Positions 23,607 to 34,606 of a DNA stretch of 64,000 nt are shown in pieces. Position 1 is the stretch's first letter. Every line of letters begins with the position of its first letter. The DNA is from Purshia tridentata (lineage: Eukaryota; Streptophyta; Magnoliopsida; Rosales; Rosaceae). Position numbers and translations under genes: made by a program. The stretch spans positions 43,764 to 107,763 of the forward strand of contig QANT01000142.1 of NCBI GenBank assembly GCA_003254885.1. Direction: 5' to 3'. The notes beneath the pieces are model-generated. The model did no database searches and was not told the DNA's origin. It worked only from the letters and a program-made list of their open reading frames with translations.

Positions 23607-25181
23607 CAGGGAGAGAGGTGGCGCTGTGGGATCGTTTGCACAGTGGAAATTGGAAAACGAAGAAAGATTCCCACCATTTTCGTCTTTTTTGAATTTCCCC
23701 AAGTACTTTATTTCAACCCTTTTCTTTTCTTAATTTATTGGGCCCATGATTGCTCTCTTCTCTTTTCTCTCTCTCTCACTCTCAGAGAGTGCGAGAAAGA
23801 GAGAGAGAGAAGCTTTTCCTTTCACTTTGTTGCTTTAAGAGACAGTTACAGCAAGTAGTATAAGCTTGGTGTTGAAAAATCTTACAATCTCCCATTTTCT
23901 GCTTTTCATGACCGGTTTTGCAGAATTAGCAGGAAATGTGTGAAAGAAAGACACAAACACACACACACACCTCAATAGCTCTAAAAAGCTAATGAGCTCA
24001 TATACACAGACAAAGAGCTCTAGCAAAGGGCCAGAAAGCACGAGAATAGCGGCCGATATTCCTTTAGACTAGACAGTACTTTTTCTTTTAGCAGCCGTTT
24101 TATTTGTTCATTTCGATGCAATCGGTTGTATTCACCTAAACCTGTACATGATGCAAGACACTACCTCCCTTCTGTAAATTTATAATAAAACATGTATAAA
24201 AGCAATATGCTCCTCATTAATGCTTGAAACATGATTAGAAATGCACAGTGCATGTCTATATCTTTGAAAAATGCTTGGGTACTCAAGCTTGAGGACCAAC
24301 TTTGTCCTCAAGTCCGTCAAAAGTCATCATTTTACCGTGCCGGTTCAAAATGGGAACCGTTCAATTTTTAGATTACCTAATAAAGATTACCTCTACAAAA
24401 AATCAACTTAATCGGAAATCGTTTAATTGTACAATTGTTAACGAATAAATATAAGGTCATAATTAAAAGACCAAACCATGTATTTATTAGTATAACAGTT
24501 ATACAATCAAACGATTTCTGATTGAGTTGATTTTTTCCAGAAATGATCTTTATTAGGGGATTTAAAAATTGAATGGTTTTGATCTTGAGCCGGCATGACG
24601 GAATTATGATTTTTGACGGGCTTGAAGACCCAAGCATTATCCAATGGAAATGCCATGGATGTTCTAGCTTTTTGTAGTGATTAGCAGTCAACAACTCCAA
24701 AAGACAGGCACGTATAGGCTCAAGGTTTATAGCTGACCCCAACAAGAAGATAGGAGATTGATTTGAATTGTGGCCATATAATTTGGCTAAACTTTGGGCC
24801 AGAAGCAAGCCCAATGATTGAGGGCTTGGACTTGGTACTTCGAATTTTGCTGGGCCACAGAAAAAACCCAAGTACATATATATCTTTGCTGTGATTGACC
24901 TTAATTGGTATGGTATCCTGTCCTAGATTAGAATAGAACTAAAAGCGTGTAGCTAAGAAGTTAAAATCATACAACGGCGTAACAACTTTGAAAAAGTCCA
25001 ACGTAACACAAACAAACTCTCATGGATGGTGAAGCAATTATAGAGAGTCCAAATTAAAGCACGCTTTGGAAAAATGGGGAGCGCAAAAAAATAAAAAAGT
25101 AAGGGCAAGAAAGAAAGAAAAGGAAAAAATGAGGGAGGGGAAAAGAGAGAGGAGCCAAGTAAGGGAAAGGGTAGAGCATTG

Positions 25182-25184
<3 letters not shown>
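23607..25184. promoter_or_regulatory. Divergent intergenic region between the unknown gene and the ANTH gene
   Basis: The two flanking genes point away from each other, so this 1.6 kb holds both promoters. It contains a CT/GA palindromic stretch near 23760-23810, a short AC run near 23957, and the long inverted repeat at 24271-24641. No gene is seen. Confidence 0.5.
24271..24641. mobile_element. Hairpin-forming inverted repeat, about 370 bp, MITE-like
   Basis: The left arm (about 24271-24440) and the reverse complement of the right arm (about 24470-24641) align along most of their length. Both start ATGCTTGGGT and share blocks such as TTCAATTTTTA, CTAATAAAGAT, AAAAAATCAACT and GAAATCGTTT. 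The left arm has an extra block of about 18 bases near its start. The loop is only about 30 bases, and no coding capacity is seen. I could not find a convincing target duplication. This is the structure of a foldback or Mutator-type MITE. Confidence 0.75.

Positions 25185-25214
<30 letters not shown>
25185..25214 (+). repeat. (GA)15 microsatellite in the ANTH gene leader
   Basis: Thirty bases of perfect GA repeat, ending 30 bases before the ATG at 25245. In this allele the repeat is in frame with an upstream ATG at 25179 and would be read as Arg-Glu repeats. It most likely lies in the 5'UTR. Confidence 0.9.
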
Positions 25215-25217
<3 letters not shown>

Positions 25218-25244
25218 GGAGGCAGGGGCGGCGGCGCAGTGGAA

Positions 25245-26441
25245 ATGAAACTGTTGAAAAAGGCTGCCGGGCTGATCAAAGACCGGAACAGCATATGGGT
25301 CGCCAGCATTTGCCGGAAAACCTCGTACCGCAACCCAGATCTTGAGGTCATCGTCATCAAGGCCACCTCCCACGACGAAAGCCATGTCGATTACAAGAAC
25401 TTCCACAGAGTGTACCAATGGGTCCGAACCTCTCCCTTGTACGTGAAGCCTCTTCTGTGGGCCATCTCGACCCGCATGGCCAAGACCCGCAGCTGGGTCG
25501 TCGCGCTTAAGGGCTTGATGCTCATGCACGGCGTTTTCTGCTGTCAAATCCCCGCCGTCCAGACTATTGGCAGGCTTCCGTTCGATCTCTCCAATTTCTT
25601 CGACGCCCACTCCAACTCCGCTAAAACTTGGGTTTATGACGCCTTCGTTCGAGCGTATTTTACGTATTTGGACCAGAGATCTGCTGCCTTTAATGTAACA
25701 AATAAGAAACAACACAAAGCTATTGTGCAATATTCTCACGACGCCTCATTGATGGAAGAGCTTGGCAAGTTACAAAATTGGCAATCCTTGCTTGATATGC
25801 TGTTTGATATCAAAGCACAAGACGGCACCAAGGTGCATCTCATCTCCGAAGCCATGATATGCGTGCTCACGGAGATCTTCGACGTGTATAGCCGGATTTG
25901 CAAAGGGATCGCCCGAGCTCTTTTGCGGATATACGCCGCTCCCGCCAAGACGGAGGCGCAAGTGGCCCTCGGGATTGTGCAAAAGGCAAGCATTCAGGGC
26001 GAGGAGCTCATCTCCTACCTTGAATTTTGCAGGTGTATTGGGATTCTCAGCGCTTCCGACTGTCCCAAGGTTGAGCTGATCCCACAACAAGATATCAGAG
26101 ACCTCCAAAGGATCATCAATGATGAATCAACTTCTGAGCATTATAATAAGGCCATTGTGGGGACACAGCAGATCACTACTCATCATAATAAGAGGACCTT
26201 GAAGACGATAATTACAGACAAATGGGAGGTTTTTGATGAGGATTTGATCAGCTGGGTCAGTGCAGAATCTGGGTTCTCGGGTGCTGCTTCAGCTGCTACC
26301 GCTCTTACACTTACAGATTATACAGAATGTAATTATACCAACCCTTTTCTTGCAGCAGAGTTTAATCCAAACCATCATCAGCTCATGCCTTATCCCCCAA
26401 CTGCACATAACCAACTACTTCCAGATTTGATTCGTTTCTAA
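25245..26441 (+). CDS. Putative clathrin assembly protein (ANTH/AP180 N-terminal type, At1g25240-like)
   Basis: Endocytic adaptor that binds phosphoinositides and clathrin at the plasma membrane or trans-Golgi. It is a single exon of 398 residues from the ATG at 25245 (MKLLKKAAGLIKDRNSIWVA). An in-frame ATG at 25179 would add 22 residues read from the GA repeat, and family members start at MKL, so I chose 25245. The ANTH domain covers about residues 1-290: RKTSYRNPDLEVIVIKATSH, DYKNFHRVYQWVRTSPLYVK, SWVVALKGLMLMHGVFCC and FVRAYFTYLDQRS. The C-terminal tail is short and has an NPF (about residue 365, within NYTNPFLAAEF), an EH-domain-binding motif. It is shorter than full AP180 proteins and matches the small-tail subgroup. 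It is the syntenic counterpart of At1g68110 and At2g01920. Confidence 0.92.
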   Translation: MKLLKKAAGLIKDRNSIWVASICRKTSYRNPDLEVIVIKATSHDESHVDYKNFHRVYQWVRTSPLYVKPLLWAISTRMAKTRSWVVALKGLMLMHGVFCCQIPAVQTIGRLPFDLSNFFDAHSNSAKTWVYDAFVRAYFTYLDQRSAAFNVTNKKQHKAIVQYSHDASLMEELGKLQNWQSLLDMLFDIKAQDGTKVHLISEAMICVLTEIFDVYSRICKGIARALLRIYAAPAKTEAQVALGIVQKASIQGEELISYLEFCRCIGILSASDCPKVELIPQQDIRDLQRIINDESTSEHYNKAIVGTQQITTHHNKRTLKTIITDKWEVFDEDLISWVSAESGFSGAASAATALTLTDYTECNYTNPFLAAEFNPNHHQLMPYPPTAHNQLLPDLIRF

Positions 26442-28719
26442 TTGTTAATGTTGGATACTGATTCAAATTAAGTTTCATTTTCCTTCCCACTCCACTCCAC
26501 CAGCTAAATTTAAATCAATTCAATAGATCAAAATTAATCTCAACTTAATTACAAGTTTTGAAAAGTGAAAACGTACTGATCGAGTGTTGTACAAGGGACT
26601 TGGGTTTCAATTGGGCTTCCATTTTAATTGAAAAACTAAAGGTTGGGATTTGGGAGAGATGTACAAGTTTGTGCACTCGCATAAATTATTCCATGTAATC
26701 GATATATCCCGCTACGTTGTGTAATTAATCTAATGTGTCATAATATAGGTCGATGTTATTAATATTATATCTAACTAATATAAACATATCGTCTAATAAT
26801 ATCAGAAACTCAAAACAAACTATTTAGCAATGCGTCAAGCAGCATCTTTAAGCTTTTGCTCAGCAAGTACTTACATTACATCCCATCATCAAGCCAATAC
26901 ACAAATATGGAAAACATCGGAGACTGAATCTCTGAAGGTGGCTCCCGCAGTACCTCTGTTTCATGAATTCCTTTACAATGCTTAAGGCTACGAAGGAGAG
27001 AGAGAGAGCGAGAGACACCAGACAATGTCTCAACAAAACAGGGACTCGGAATTTTTTGCTTCACTTGCTTTTGTAGTCTATTTCGAGGATTGAACTCATG
27101 TCGATTTCATATTTTAGTGCACTCAATCTCTTACCAATATTCTTGATACCATTTCAGAAGCTATTCCATTAAAACTTATTACTATCCCTTGAAACGCGCA
27201 CTTTCCAATTTTGTAACTTGAAAGGTTGAGATAACTTTGAGTTTGAGTTGTCCCATACACACATAAGCTTTCGGCTCAAATTATGGCCACTGAACGTTTC
27301 CCATCTAAGCAAAATCTCTAGAGAGTGTTGACCTTGCCACCACTGTATTTCATAACGAATTTCTATTTCTGTAACTATTGGCATCATTTTCTGGATGAGA
27401 ACACAGACCCCAGGTCCAGCTTAAAGTATCATGTATAACAAAAATATGGATTTTACTCTACAGGTATCATTTGCTCGTTTAAATTTTATTTGTTTTAGAA
27501 AAGTTCCAAGTGCACGAGGCCTTTGGGAAACAAATATCAATATTGAACGCAGACTTGCCCGATTAGATCGGCACTAAAATGACCCTCATGGCAATTCATC
27601 AAATAACACACGCCTACAACCAGTTTAAATTTCGGACCACTCAGGAACATCGTCTAGTAATAAATGAAAATCAAGAAGCTGTACATTATACTGAAAATCA
27701 CATATCAGCTTTACTAAGGCTCAAGTGCCCTTCAGGGAGTGAATTGATATCAATCCTAAAGGCCTTTGCCCTGGAGAGGATATATTATAACGTATAGAGA
27801 AAGGTCTATCTATAATGGAATTGAAATGAACTTCCAACTGATTTAACAGTCGAGTACAAATTGGAGGACATCAGTTAAGTTTTTAAGAAAAGTATCGCAG
27901 GTTCGGGTGGATATAATCCCCATCAAACAACTTGTACTAAGCCCTACTGTGAGCCTATCAACATTTTACTCACATATATTCATCTTATTAGTAAACCCTT
28001 ATTACTTTAAACCCCAAAAGCTCACATTAAAACATTTCTTTCACAAATTATATGTACTACTGATAGAACTCTAATTCACAACTTTCAATTTCTTCCCCAA
28101 GACACTTGCTAATGTTAGAAACAAAAGTATAAGATTTGCAAAGTAATGGAAACATATGGAGCCAAGCCCGTAAAGTAAGACTTTGCAGGTTCTTCCATGT
28201 CAGACACAATGTACAAGTAGAATCCAAACACAACACTTAAAGACATGAATAATAGGAACTTCTCTCAAATTAGGCAGAACCAAGGTAAGAAAAAAAAAAG
28301 GCATGAATTTCACACTATATTCCTCAGACAGTGCCATGATATTTTTTTATTTAACTAGCATCCTACAGAGGTAGGATTTAGTAGTTCTAAGCCAGATATT
28401 GCGTGGATAAAGGAGGCATTCAGTTGCAAATATTGAGAACATTAGATTAAAAGGAAATTGGAAATTATCCGAAACCAATCCAATAAATGACAACTCATCC
28501 GAATAATCTGGTGGCCAGAAAAGTCAGTCCTTATCACATAAAAGGAAAATTAACAAAAGAACCATTCCAAGTTTTAAGAACAAGTATCATCAGTCATGAC
28601 TGAAAATTCAAGGACTACAAAGCATCCGATAGATCTCTGCAAAAAGGTCACAGAAATATATACAGGTGAAACGGACCAAATGCAATGGAAATCCCACTAA
28701 TGGTACCAACAAAGCAACT
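26442..28719. other. Convergent spacer between the ANTH and BPC genes
   Basis: Two plus-strand and minus-strand genes end into this 2.3 kb, so parts are 3'UTR. A GA run lies near 26997-27013. No coding region is supported; the short ORFs lack family features. Confidence 0.5.
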
Positions 28720-29556
28720 CTACCTGATAGTGACGAACTTGTTGGTACCATGTCTTGCCCAGTGAGACCTCAGATCAATTGGGTTAGCAAAATTATAACC
28801 TTCAGCTGCAAGTTTCTCCAATACCTTCTTAAAAGCACCCTGACTCATTTTCCTTCCAGCTATCCTAGCACCACGTCGTTTAGTGCTCATTGGCAAAGGA
28901 TGCATTGATACATTTGTGGTGCAACAAGCAGATTGCCAACCACCACAGCCCCACCGATAACACTGTTGTGTAGTTCCAGTGCATGAACAAACAGGAATCG
29001 GAATACCTGAAATGTCCATATTAATCCCATTTATGACAACATCCAAACTCTTCTTTGCTGGCTTCACACGGGGAACTGAAGAATTGTTATTATCCTTTGG
29101 CTTCCTGGGCTTTTTCACTTTTGGGGCTTTTGGAGCACCCCCTCCCTGCCTCTTCTTTGATGGGCCACCTTCCTTATTGACAACTGGCTCTTCAATTCTA
29201 CTCACCCTCTCATCCCTTGACGAATCAGGTGGCTGTAAGATCTGCAAGGGGTGAGATCCTGAAGTTTCTGGAAGAACAGCATAATTAGGATTGGCAGGCA
29301 TCATATTGAGATATTTATCTCTCTGGTTTACCCAACTGTCCCTCATATAGTTCATTGGAACAGAAGCATCTGATACCACACAATCCCGAGGATGAAAGGC
29401 TCCATTGGCGCTAACCATGACTGTATGATCACGCCCAGGTAAAAAAGCTTTTGTGTCACGCTCTGCCATGCTTGACATGAGCTGCAGGCCAAGATGACCT
29501 TTGAAAGAGGGCTCATAATAGCCCCAATTGCGCATGTTCAAAGCATCATCGTCCAT
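28720..29556 (-). CDS. BPC1: BASIC PENTACYSTEINE GAGA-binding transcription factor, class I
   Basis: Nuclear DNA-binding protein of the BBR/BPC family, which recognises GA/CT repeats and can recruit Polycomb repressive complexes. The coding region is one exon of 278 residues. The N-terminus MDDDALNMRNWGYYEP and the block FKGHLGLQLMSSMAERD match class I members (BPC1-3). A basic nuclear localisation stretch (KKPRKPK type) lies near residue 150. The C-terminal GAGA-binding domain (about 183-278) has the five conserved cysteines in PVCSCTGTTQQCYRWGCGGW and its ACC continuation, then MSTKRRGARIAGRKMSQGAF, ending WARHGTNKFVTIR. The probable 5'UTR intron runs 30417 to 29562 (donor GTAAGTT, acceptor CTCTAG), a few bases before the ATG. 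Its own 5' region is rich in GA tracts, the class of site this protein binds. Confidence 0.95.
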   Translation of the reverse strand: MDDDALNMRNWGYYEPSFKGHLGLQLMSSMAERDTKAFLPGRDHTVMVSANGAFHPRDCVVSDASVPMNYMRDSWVNQRDKYLNMMPANPNYAVLPETSGSHPLQILQPPDSSRDERVSRIEEPVVNKEGGPSKKRQGGGAPKAPKVKKPRKPKDNNNSSVPRVKPAKKSLDVVINGINMDISGIPIPVCSCTGTTQQCYRWGCGGWQSACCTTNVSMHPLPMSTKRRGARIAGRKMSQGAFKKVLEKLAAEGYNFANPIDLRSHWARHGTNKFVTIR

Positions 29557-29561
29557 GAGAG

Positions 29562-30417
29562 CTAGAGATTAAGCAGACAAACAAACATCGTTATGTTTTG
29601 AATTGGCCCCATTAATGAAAGTTCTTGAATAATAATAATAAAATTTACCACTGAATAGATCTCTGAGGCCATGGAAATAGAGAACAGAAAGAAATAGAAA
29701 ATAACGAGATACAGAGAAAAAGACACACAGAGCAAAGCCTACTCAATCACAAATATGAGAAACTAAAAGGCCGAATGATAAACAATTAACATATGCATCA
29801 AATGGATCTTCCCATTAAATTAAAAATCAAACATTTGTTCGGCAGCTGAGAAACTGAAGGAAAATAAAATTACTGACCCTCCCACATTCAGATCCAAAAG
29901 AACAAAAATTTCAAATAAATTAAGGTCAATGGTAATGAGCATGCAAATATTTCATCTAACACAAAAATGGAAATTCTCGAAATCCAAATAAAGAAATATG
30001 GGAATTCCAGGATCAAAACTTTCGTGCATTTCCAACATTTTCTCAGCAACCAAACAGAACCCAAGTAAAGATAAAAACAGCGAGATCTATATTTCCATCC
30101 TAAATCAGATATGACAGATTAGGGTTTCATCCATTTTGCTGGAAGAAGTTCCAGTTTCCATGCCCAAATACCCCTCTCCAGATCAAACAAAAAGAATTAA
30201 AAAATTAGGGTTTCGGAATCTGATAAATTGGGATCTGAGTGCACAATAAGGAGATAAAATAGCAAATTCATAATGATTTTGAAGCTTTCAAATATATAAA
30301 TATGCATAGAAATGTAAATGGCAGGATAATAGTACAAGGACCCATATATTCAAATTTTAGAAAGAGAAAGATAGAGGGAGTGAGAGAGAGAGAAGAAAGA
30401 GGAGAGAGAAAACTTAC
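29562..30417 (-). other. Predicted 5'UTR intron of the BPC gene
   Basis: On the minus strand, CACCCAA is followed by the near-consensus donor GTAAGTT (first base at 30417). A pyrimidine-rich tract ends in CTCTAG (29567-29562), five bases ahead of the ATG at 29556. The 856-bp interval has no coding potential. Leader introns are common in this family. The borders are predicted from sequence only. Confidence 0.6.
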
Positions 30418-30612
30418 TTGGGTGGGTGTAAACGGCTCTTTAGGGTTTTGCCCTTCTGGAGAGAGAGAGAGAGGAGAGAGGAGAGAGGAGAGAGAAACCT
30501 GAGAGAGATAGAGAGAGAAACTTATGAGATAGAGAGAGGCGAGAAGAGAGAGGAGAGAGAATGCCCTAAAAATGTGAGAGAGAGAGAGAGAGAGGGAGAG
30601 AGGGAGAGAGAA
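30360..30612. promoter_or_regulatory. GA-rich (CT on transcribed strand) promoter/leader of BPC
   Basis: About 250 bases in which GAGAGA, GGAGAGA and AGAGAGAA units recur, with dense blocks at 30370-30410, 30459-30495, 30503-30560 and 30577-30612. On the minus-strand transcript these are CT tracts, in the 5'UTR exon and the promoter. GA repeats and RGARAGRRA boxes are the known target class of BPC proteins. Confidence 0.75.
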
Positions 30613-32313
30613 ACCTAAAAATGGGGTATCTATCAAACTTATAGCTGTCACTTTAAAATAAGGAAAATCTAAAGGCAGATGTATATATATGATATCTCTT
30701 ATGTTTTTTTTCTTTTTCTTTTTTTTCTTTTATATCTTATGTTGAACGGCTGAAGCTGTAAGGGCAAATACATGTGACATGACAACAAAACCCCAATCCT
30801 TATCCTCATTTTCTCTTTCTTTCTTCTATTTTTCTTAATTTTTTAATAAATATTTGACAGTTTTTGTCAGTAAATATATGAGACTAGTTTCTTTTTCTTT
30901 TTGTACTAGTTGAGACACCACTTTTTATTTTCTGAGTAGTGATTTGTGGTTTTATTAGATTAATTATTATGAGTATATATACAACTCCCTTTTCTCAGTG
31001 TAGGATAGGAAGCTGGTTATCCTACTCTTAAAATAGTCTAATGTTTTATTTTCTCAGTTTACTCAACTTAGGTGGCTTGGAAGGTGTTAGCTTGTTTCTT
31101 ATCATGTTATTTTCTTTAAATGGTTAAATAGTTATGTAATTATGCATTTTTAGTGCAAATATTCACCCAACGGTCTCTCATGTTCGTATTTCCAAACATT
31201 AACACTTAAGGTTTTCCTTTGTATAATAATATGTTATAATATACTAAAAAAATAAATAGTACAAGGGATTTTACAAATAAAATTGTATGTAATTTCATAT
31301 TAGAAGGGGCATACATATATATATGTATGATGTATTATGTAAAGAAACTGCATGCCACTTAAAGACCATTTTCGACGACTTTTAAGTCATTTTTCAAAGT
31401 AGTGTTATATATATAATATAATAATGTTTTTTTTTTGTTTGACAAACTTGGTATTTTGTATTTTTGGTCTGAAAGAAATTTGGTGTTAAAAATTGATCTG
31501 GGCTGTTTTTGATTTACAAGAGAGCCCAAAACCAAACAGCACAAAAGAACTGACTCAAAACATTATTGGGCCTCGCAACCCCATGACGATCCTCATGAAA
31601 AGTTAGAGACAAGTAGGAGTCCAAACTCGAACACTCAAGTCCATAGAAAGGCCCGTAACTGGCAAGCCTTAACAATGTGGCAAGAAGATGGCAATTACCC
31701 ACATTCTGCTCATCTAGGGAGAGTACAGAACTTTTCCCTTAATAAAAATATGCAACCATCTTTCTTGGAACTATGCCTCATTGCAATGATCGAAATTGCC
31801 TATATTTTTTTAACATTCCTCTATTTTTACTAGTATTGCCTACATATTCATATTAATATTGCCGGCCTAGCTATCCAAATTATGAAAAAGAAACAAGTTC
31901 TCTCATGCATGAGAAATAGCCTACAATGGACCGACAAATTAAGAAGTAATTGTGATAAGGGGTAGTTGGCCAAGGAAGTTTGCGTTGAAATTAGTCCCTA
32001 ATTTACCAGCTAGAGATAAGTTTAAATCAACATACGCATACATATCTCAGCTGAGCATAGAAACTGACGGGGCTTAAGTGATACCAACGATGGAATAGCT
32101 GCATTATCGAAAGCATGGTGAATTTTGAAACAAATCATGCAGATAGTGAGCTATGACCAAGAAGCTCTTTTGGGTGCTCCCCAATTTTATTTCCTGGCAC
32201 AAAGTGCGTGTGATATTCATGCCCAGCACTATATCTAAGCTTCCCATCCATTTATATCTTATTGTTCTATATACTAATGCTCATGCAGCATATGCATGCA
32301 GCTTCTAGCTTCT
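30613..32313. other. Divergent spacer between BPC and the PHD gene
   Basis: AT-rich sequence holding the distal BPC promoter and the promoter of the PHD gene. A more balanced segment at about 31505-31735 looks different from its flanks and may be old transposon sequence. I cannot identify it, and I see no gene. Confidence 0.45.
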
Positions 32314-32320
32314 TATATAA
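32314..32320 (+). promoter_or_regulatory. TATA box of the PHD gene
   Basis: TATATAA (32314-32320) lies 56 bases ahead of the ATG at 32376, followed by a pyrimidine-rich leader. The spacing implies a short 5'UTR of about 25-30 bases. Confidence 0.55.
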
Positions 32321-32375
32321 CTGCCTAAACTACCTTCCTTTCTCTCCGAGCTAGCCTGCACATTTTGTTGCTACC

Positions 32376-34606
32376 ATGTCGCATTTAGACCTCACCGGGT
32401 GCAAGAAGAGGAAGAGAGGGGAGAGGGTGTTTAGGTTCAAGACTTTCGGAGAACCCGGGTACCCAGTTGCGTTTGTTGGGTCCTCATTTAGGGAAAATGT
32501 CAAGGCGCTCCTTGAATATGGGCATTTGGAGGGTTCTACTACTACTAGTGCTGGAATGCAAAGCTGGTCGTTTCAGCTCCAAGTCCATCGCCATGCTCAT
32601 CCTCTCCATGTTGTGCTCTTCGTTATCGAAGAACCTATCGAGGCATCACTCAATCGTCATTGCAAGCAATGCCAATACGTCGGTAAAGTTTTAGTCCCAT
32701 CTCCATCTCTAACTAATTTTCAAATAAAATTATCTGTACCATATTTTTATGCCACGTCATAAAATTGGTATGATCCGATGCTCTTCTGGCTATGTATTAC
32801 TTAATTTCTATTACATATAGCTTAGGCTGGGGCCATCATATGGTTTGCAACAAGAAGTACCACTTTGTGTTACCTTCCACGGACACAATGGTGGCTGCAG
32901 CTTGTTTGAACTGCAAAACAACTGCTGGCAACTACGATGTTGGCATGGACCCGGCAGCAAATGGCGGTAAGCCCTCCAATTTAGTGGAATTACAGGGTCA
33001 TATCATGCATGGTGTCTTTCACTCTAATGGCTTCGGGCATTTGCTGTGTGTCAATGGCATTGAAACTGGCTCCGACTTGGCTGGACAACAAATCTTGGAG
33101 TTTTGGGATCGTTTGTGCACTGGATTGCGAGCAAGGTAAGGAAAATTTTTTGTGTCTGATGGTAACACCACGTTACGAATCCAACATTACCATCGATATT
33201 TACTCTGTGTGCTATATATTTATATATTTGTCAGGAAAGTGAGTTTGAATGACGTTGCACAAAAGAGAGGGATGGATTTGAGGCTAATCCACGGAGTAGC
33301 ATACAGTGCGCCATGGTTTGGTCGTTGGGGTTACAAATTTGGGCGTGGAGCCTTCTGTGTCACTCAACAAATGTACCAAAAAGCCATAGAAGCACTACAA
33401 GGCATTCCCCTATGCTTACTTGTTCACCATTTTGCCACTTCAAACCATGACATTCCTCTCATCTTCTCAAGGTACCACACATTGTCTGATCATTCTTTGG
33501 TCACTCTTGGGGACTTATTCCACTTCATGCTAGAGCTCAAGTCCCGCCTACCAACAGATCAAAATTGCATTGATTCCTACAACCCCGGAATGCTGGTGGA
33601 AACAACTTGTAGATGGTCTCCTAAAAGGGTTGAAATGGCCACTCGGGTAATCGTCGAAGCCTTGAAGAGGGCTCAGTTTAGGTGGGTGTCTAGGCAAGAA
33701 GTTAGGGATGCAGCTCGGGCTTATATAGGTGACACTGGTTTGCTAGACTTTGTGTTGAAGTCATTGGGAAACCACATTGTGGGGAATTACTTGGTCCGCC
33801 GGACCTTGAATCCGGTGACCAAAGTTCTTGAGTATTGTTTAGAAGATATCTCAAATGTGTCCCCTAACCAAGATGGTTTGCTCATGACGAGCAATTTGAA
33901 AGTGAAGGCATGGTATAAGATTTCGAGGTTCCAGTTGATGAAGGACATGTTCTACTTGTACAAGTACATCCTCAAAGACCAAAAGCTGAGCACAGCTGGG
34001 ATCTTTTCAGCAATACCAATGGCTGTGAGGATCGTTCTTGATTCCAAGTACCTTGTGAAAGATTATTGTGGGGAGGTGGCTATGAAAGTTGAATCAAATC
34101 TCTACTGCACAGTAATGCTAAGAAACACTAGTGAAGAAGAAGAGCTCAATAAAATGAATAATGCAATGTTGCCACCGTATGAGTGTGTCAAATTGAGAAA
34201 CAATGCTACAATCAATGACCTTAAGCTAGAAGTGGAAAGGAATTTCAAAGAGATATATTGGGGGTTGAGGAGCTTTGTTGTGGAATCAGTTGGAAATTTG
34301 AAGAATACAAAGGGAACAGATATGGTTTTTGGGCTGGTTGAGGTGGGCCAAAAGATTGTGGTTGAGGGAAGCAACAAAGAGATTGGGGTTGTGAAAGAGG
34401 AGGTGTATGAATGTGGGCCAAGTAACTACGTTGTGGATTGTCCTTGTGGTGCTAAAGATGATGATGGGGAACGAATGGTGTGCTGTGATATTTGTGAAGT
34501 GTGGCAGCATACTCTGTGTGTTCGAATTCCAGACAATGAACAAGTCCCTCATATATTTCTCTGCAATCGATGTGAGCGACAAATTACACTTCTACCATCT
34601 CCGTAG
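32376..34606 (+). CDS. PHD-finger protein of the MMD1/MS1 group
   Basis: Related to the Arabidopsis nuclear regulators MALE MEIOCYTE DEATH 1 and MALE STERILITY 1 and to At2g01810/At1g33420, which act in meiocytes or tapetum or are uncharacterised. Three exons (32376-32682, 32826-33135, 33235-34606) join to 662 residues. The N-terminus reads RVFRFKTFGEPGYPVAFVGS, typical of this group. Exon 2 carries the cysteine pairs of GWGHHMVCNKKYHFVLPS and CLNCKT. The middle has RWSPKRVEMATRVIVEALKR and the winged-helix-like VSRQEVRDAARAYIGDTGLL. The PHD finger is at about 607-652: CPCGAKDDDGERMVCCDIC, then VWQHTLC and FLCNRC, with the C4HC3 ligands present. It probably reads histone methyl marks. Synteny favours the At2g01810 lineage over MMD1 itself. 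Confidence 0.9.

Noticed and set aside
25038-25739. 233-codon minus-strand ORF
   Set aside because: It lies antisense to the ANTH gene, has no domain, and contains Ser-Leu repeats from the GA microsatellite.
27069-27440. Possible gene fragment in the ANTH-BPC spacer
   Set aside because: Short ORFs in both directions share no motif with any family I know, and no splice pattern joins them.
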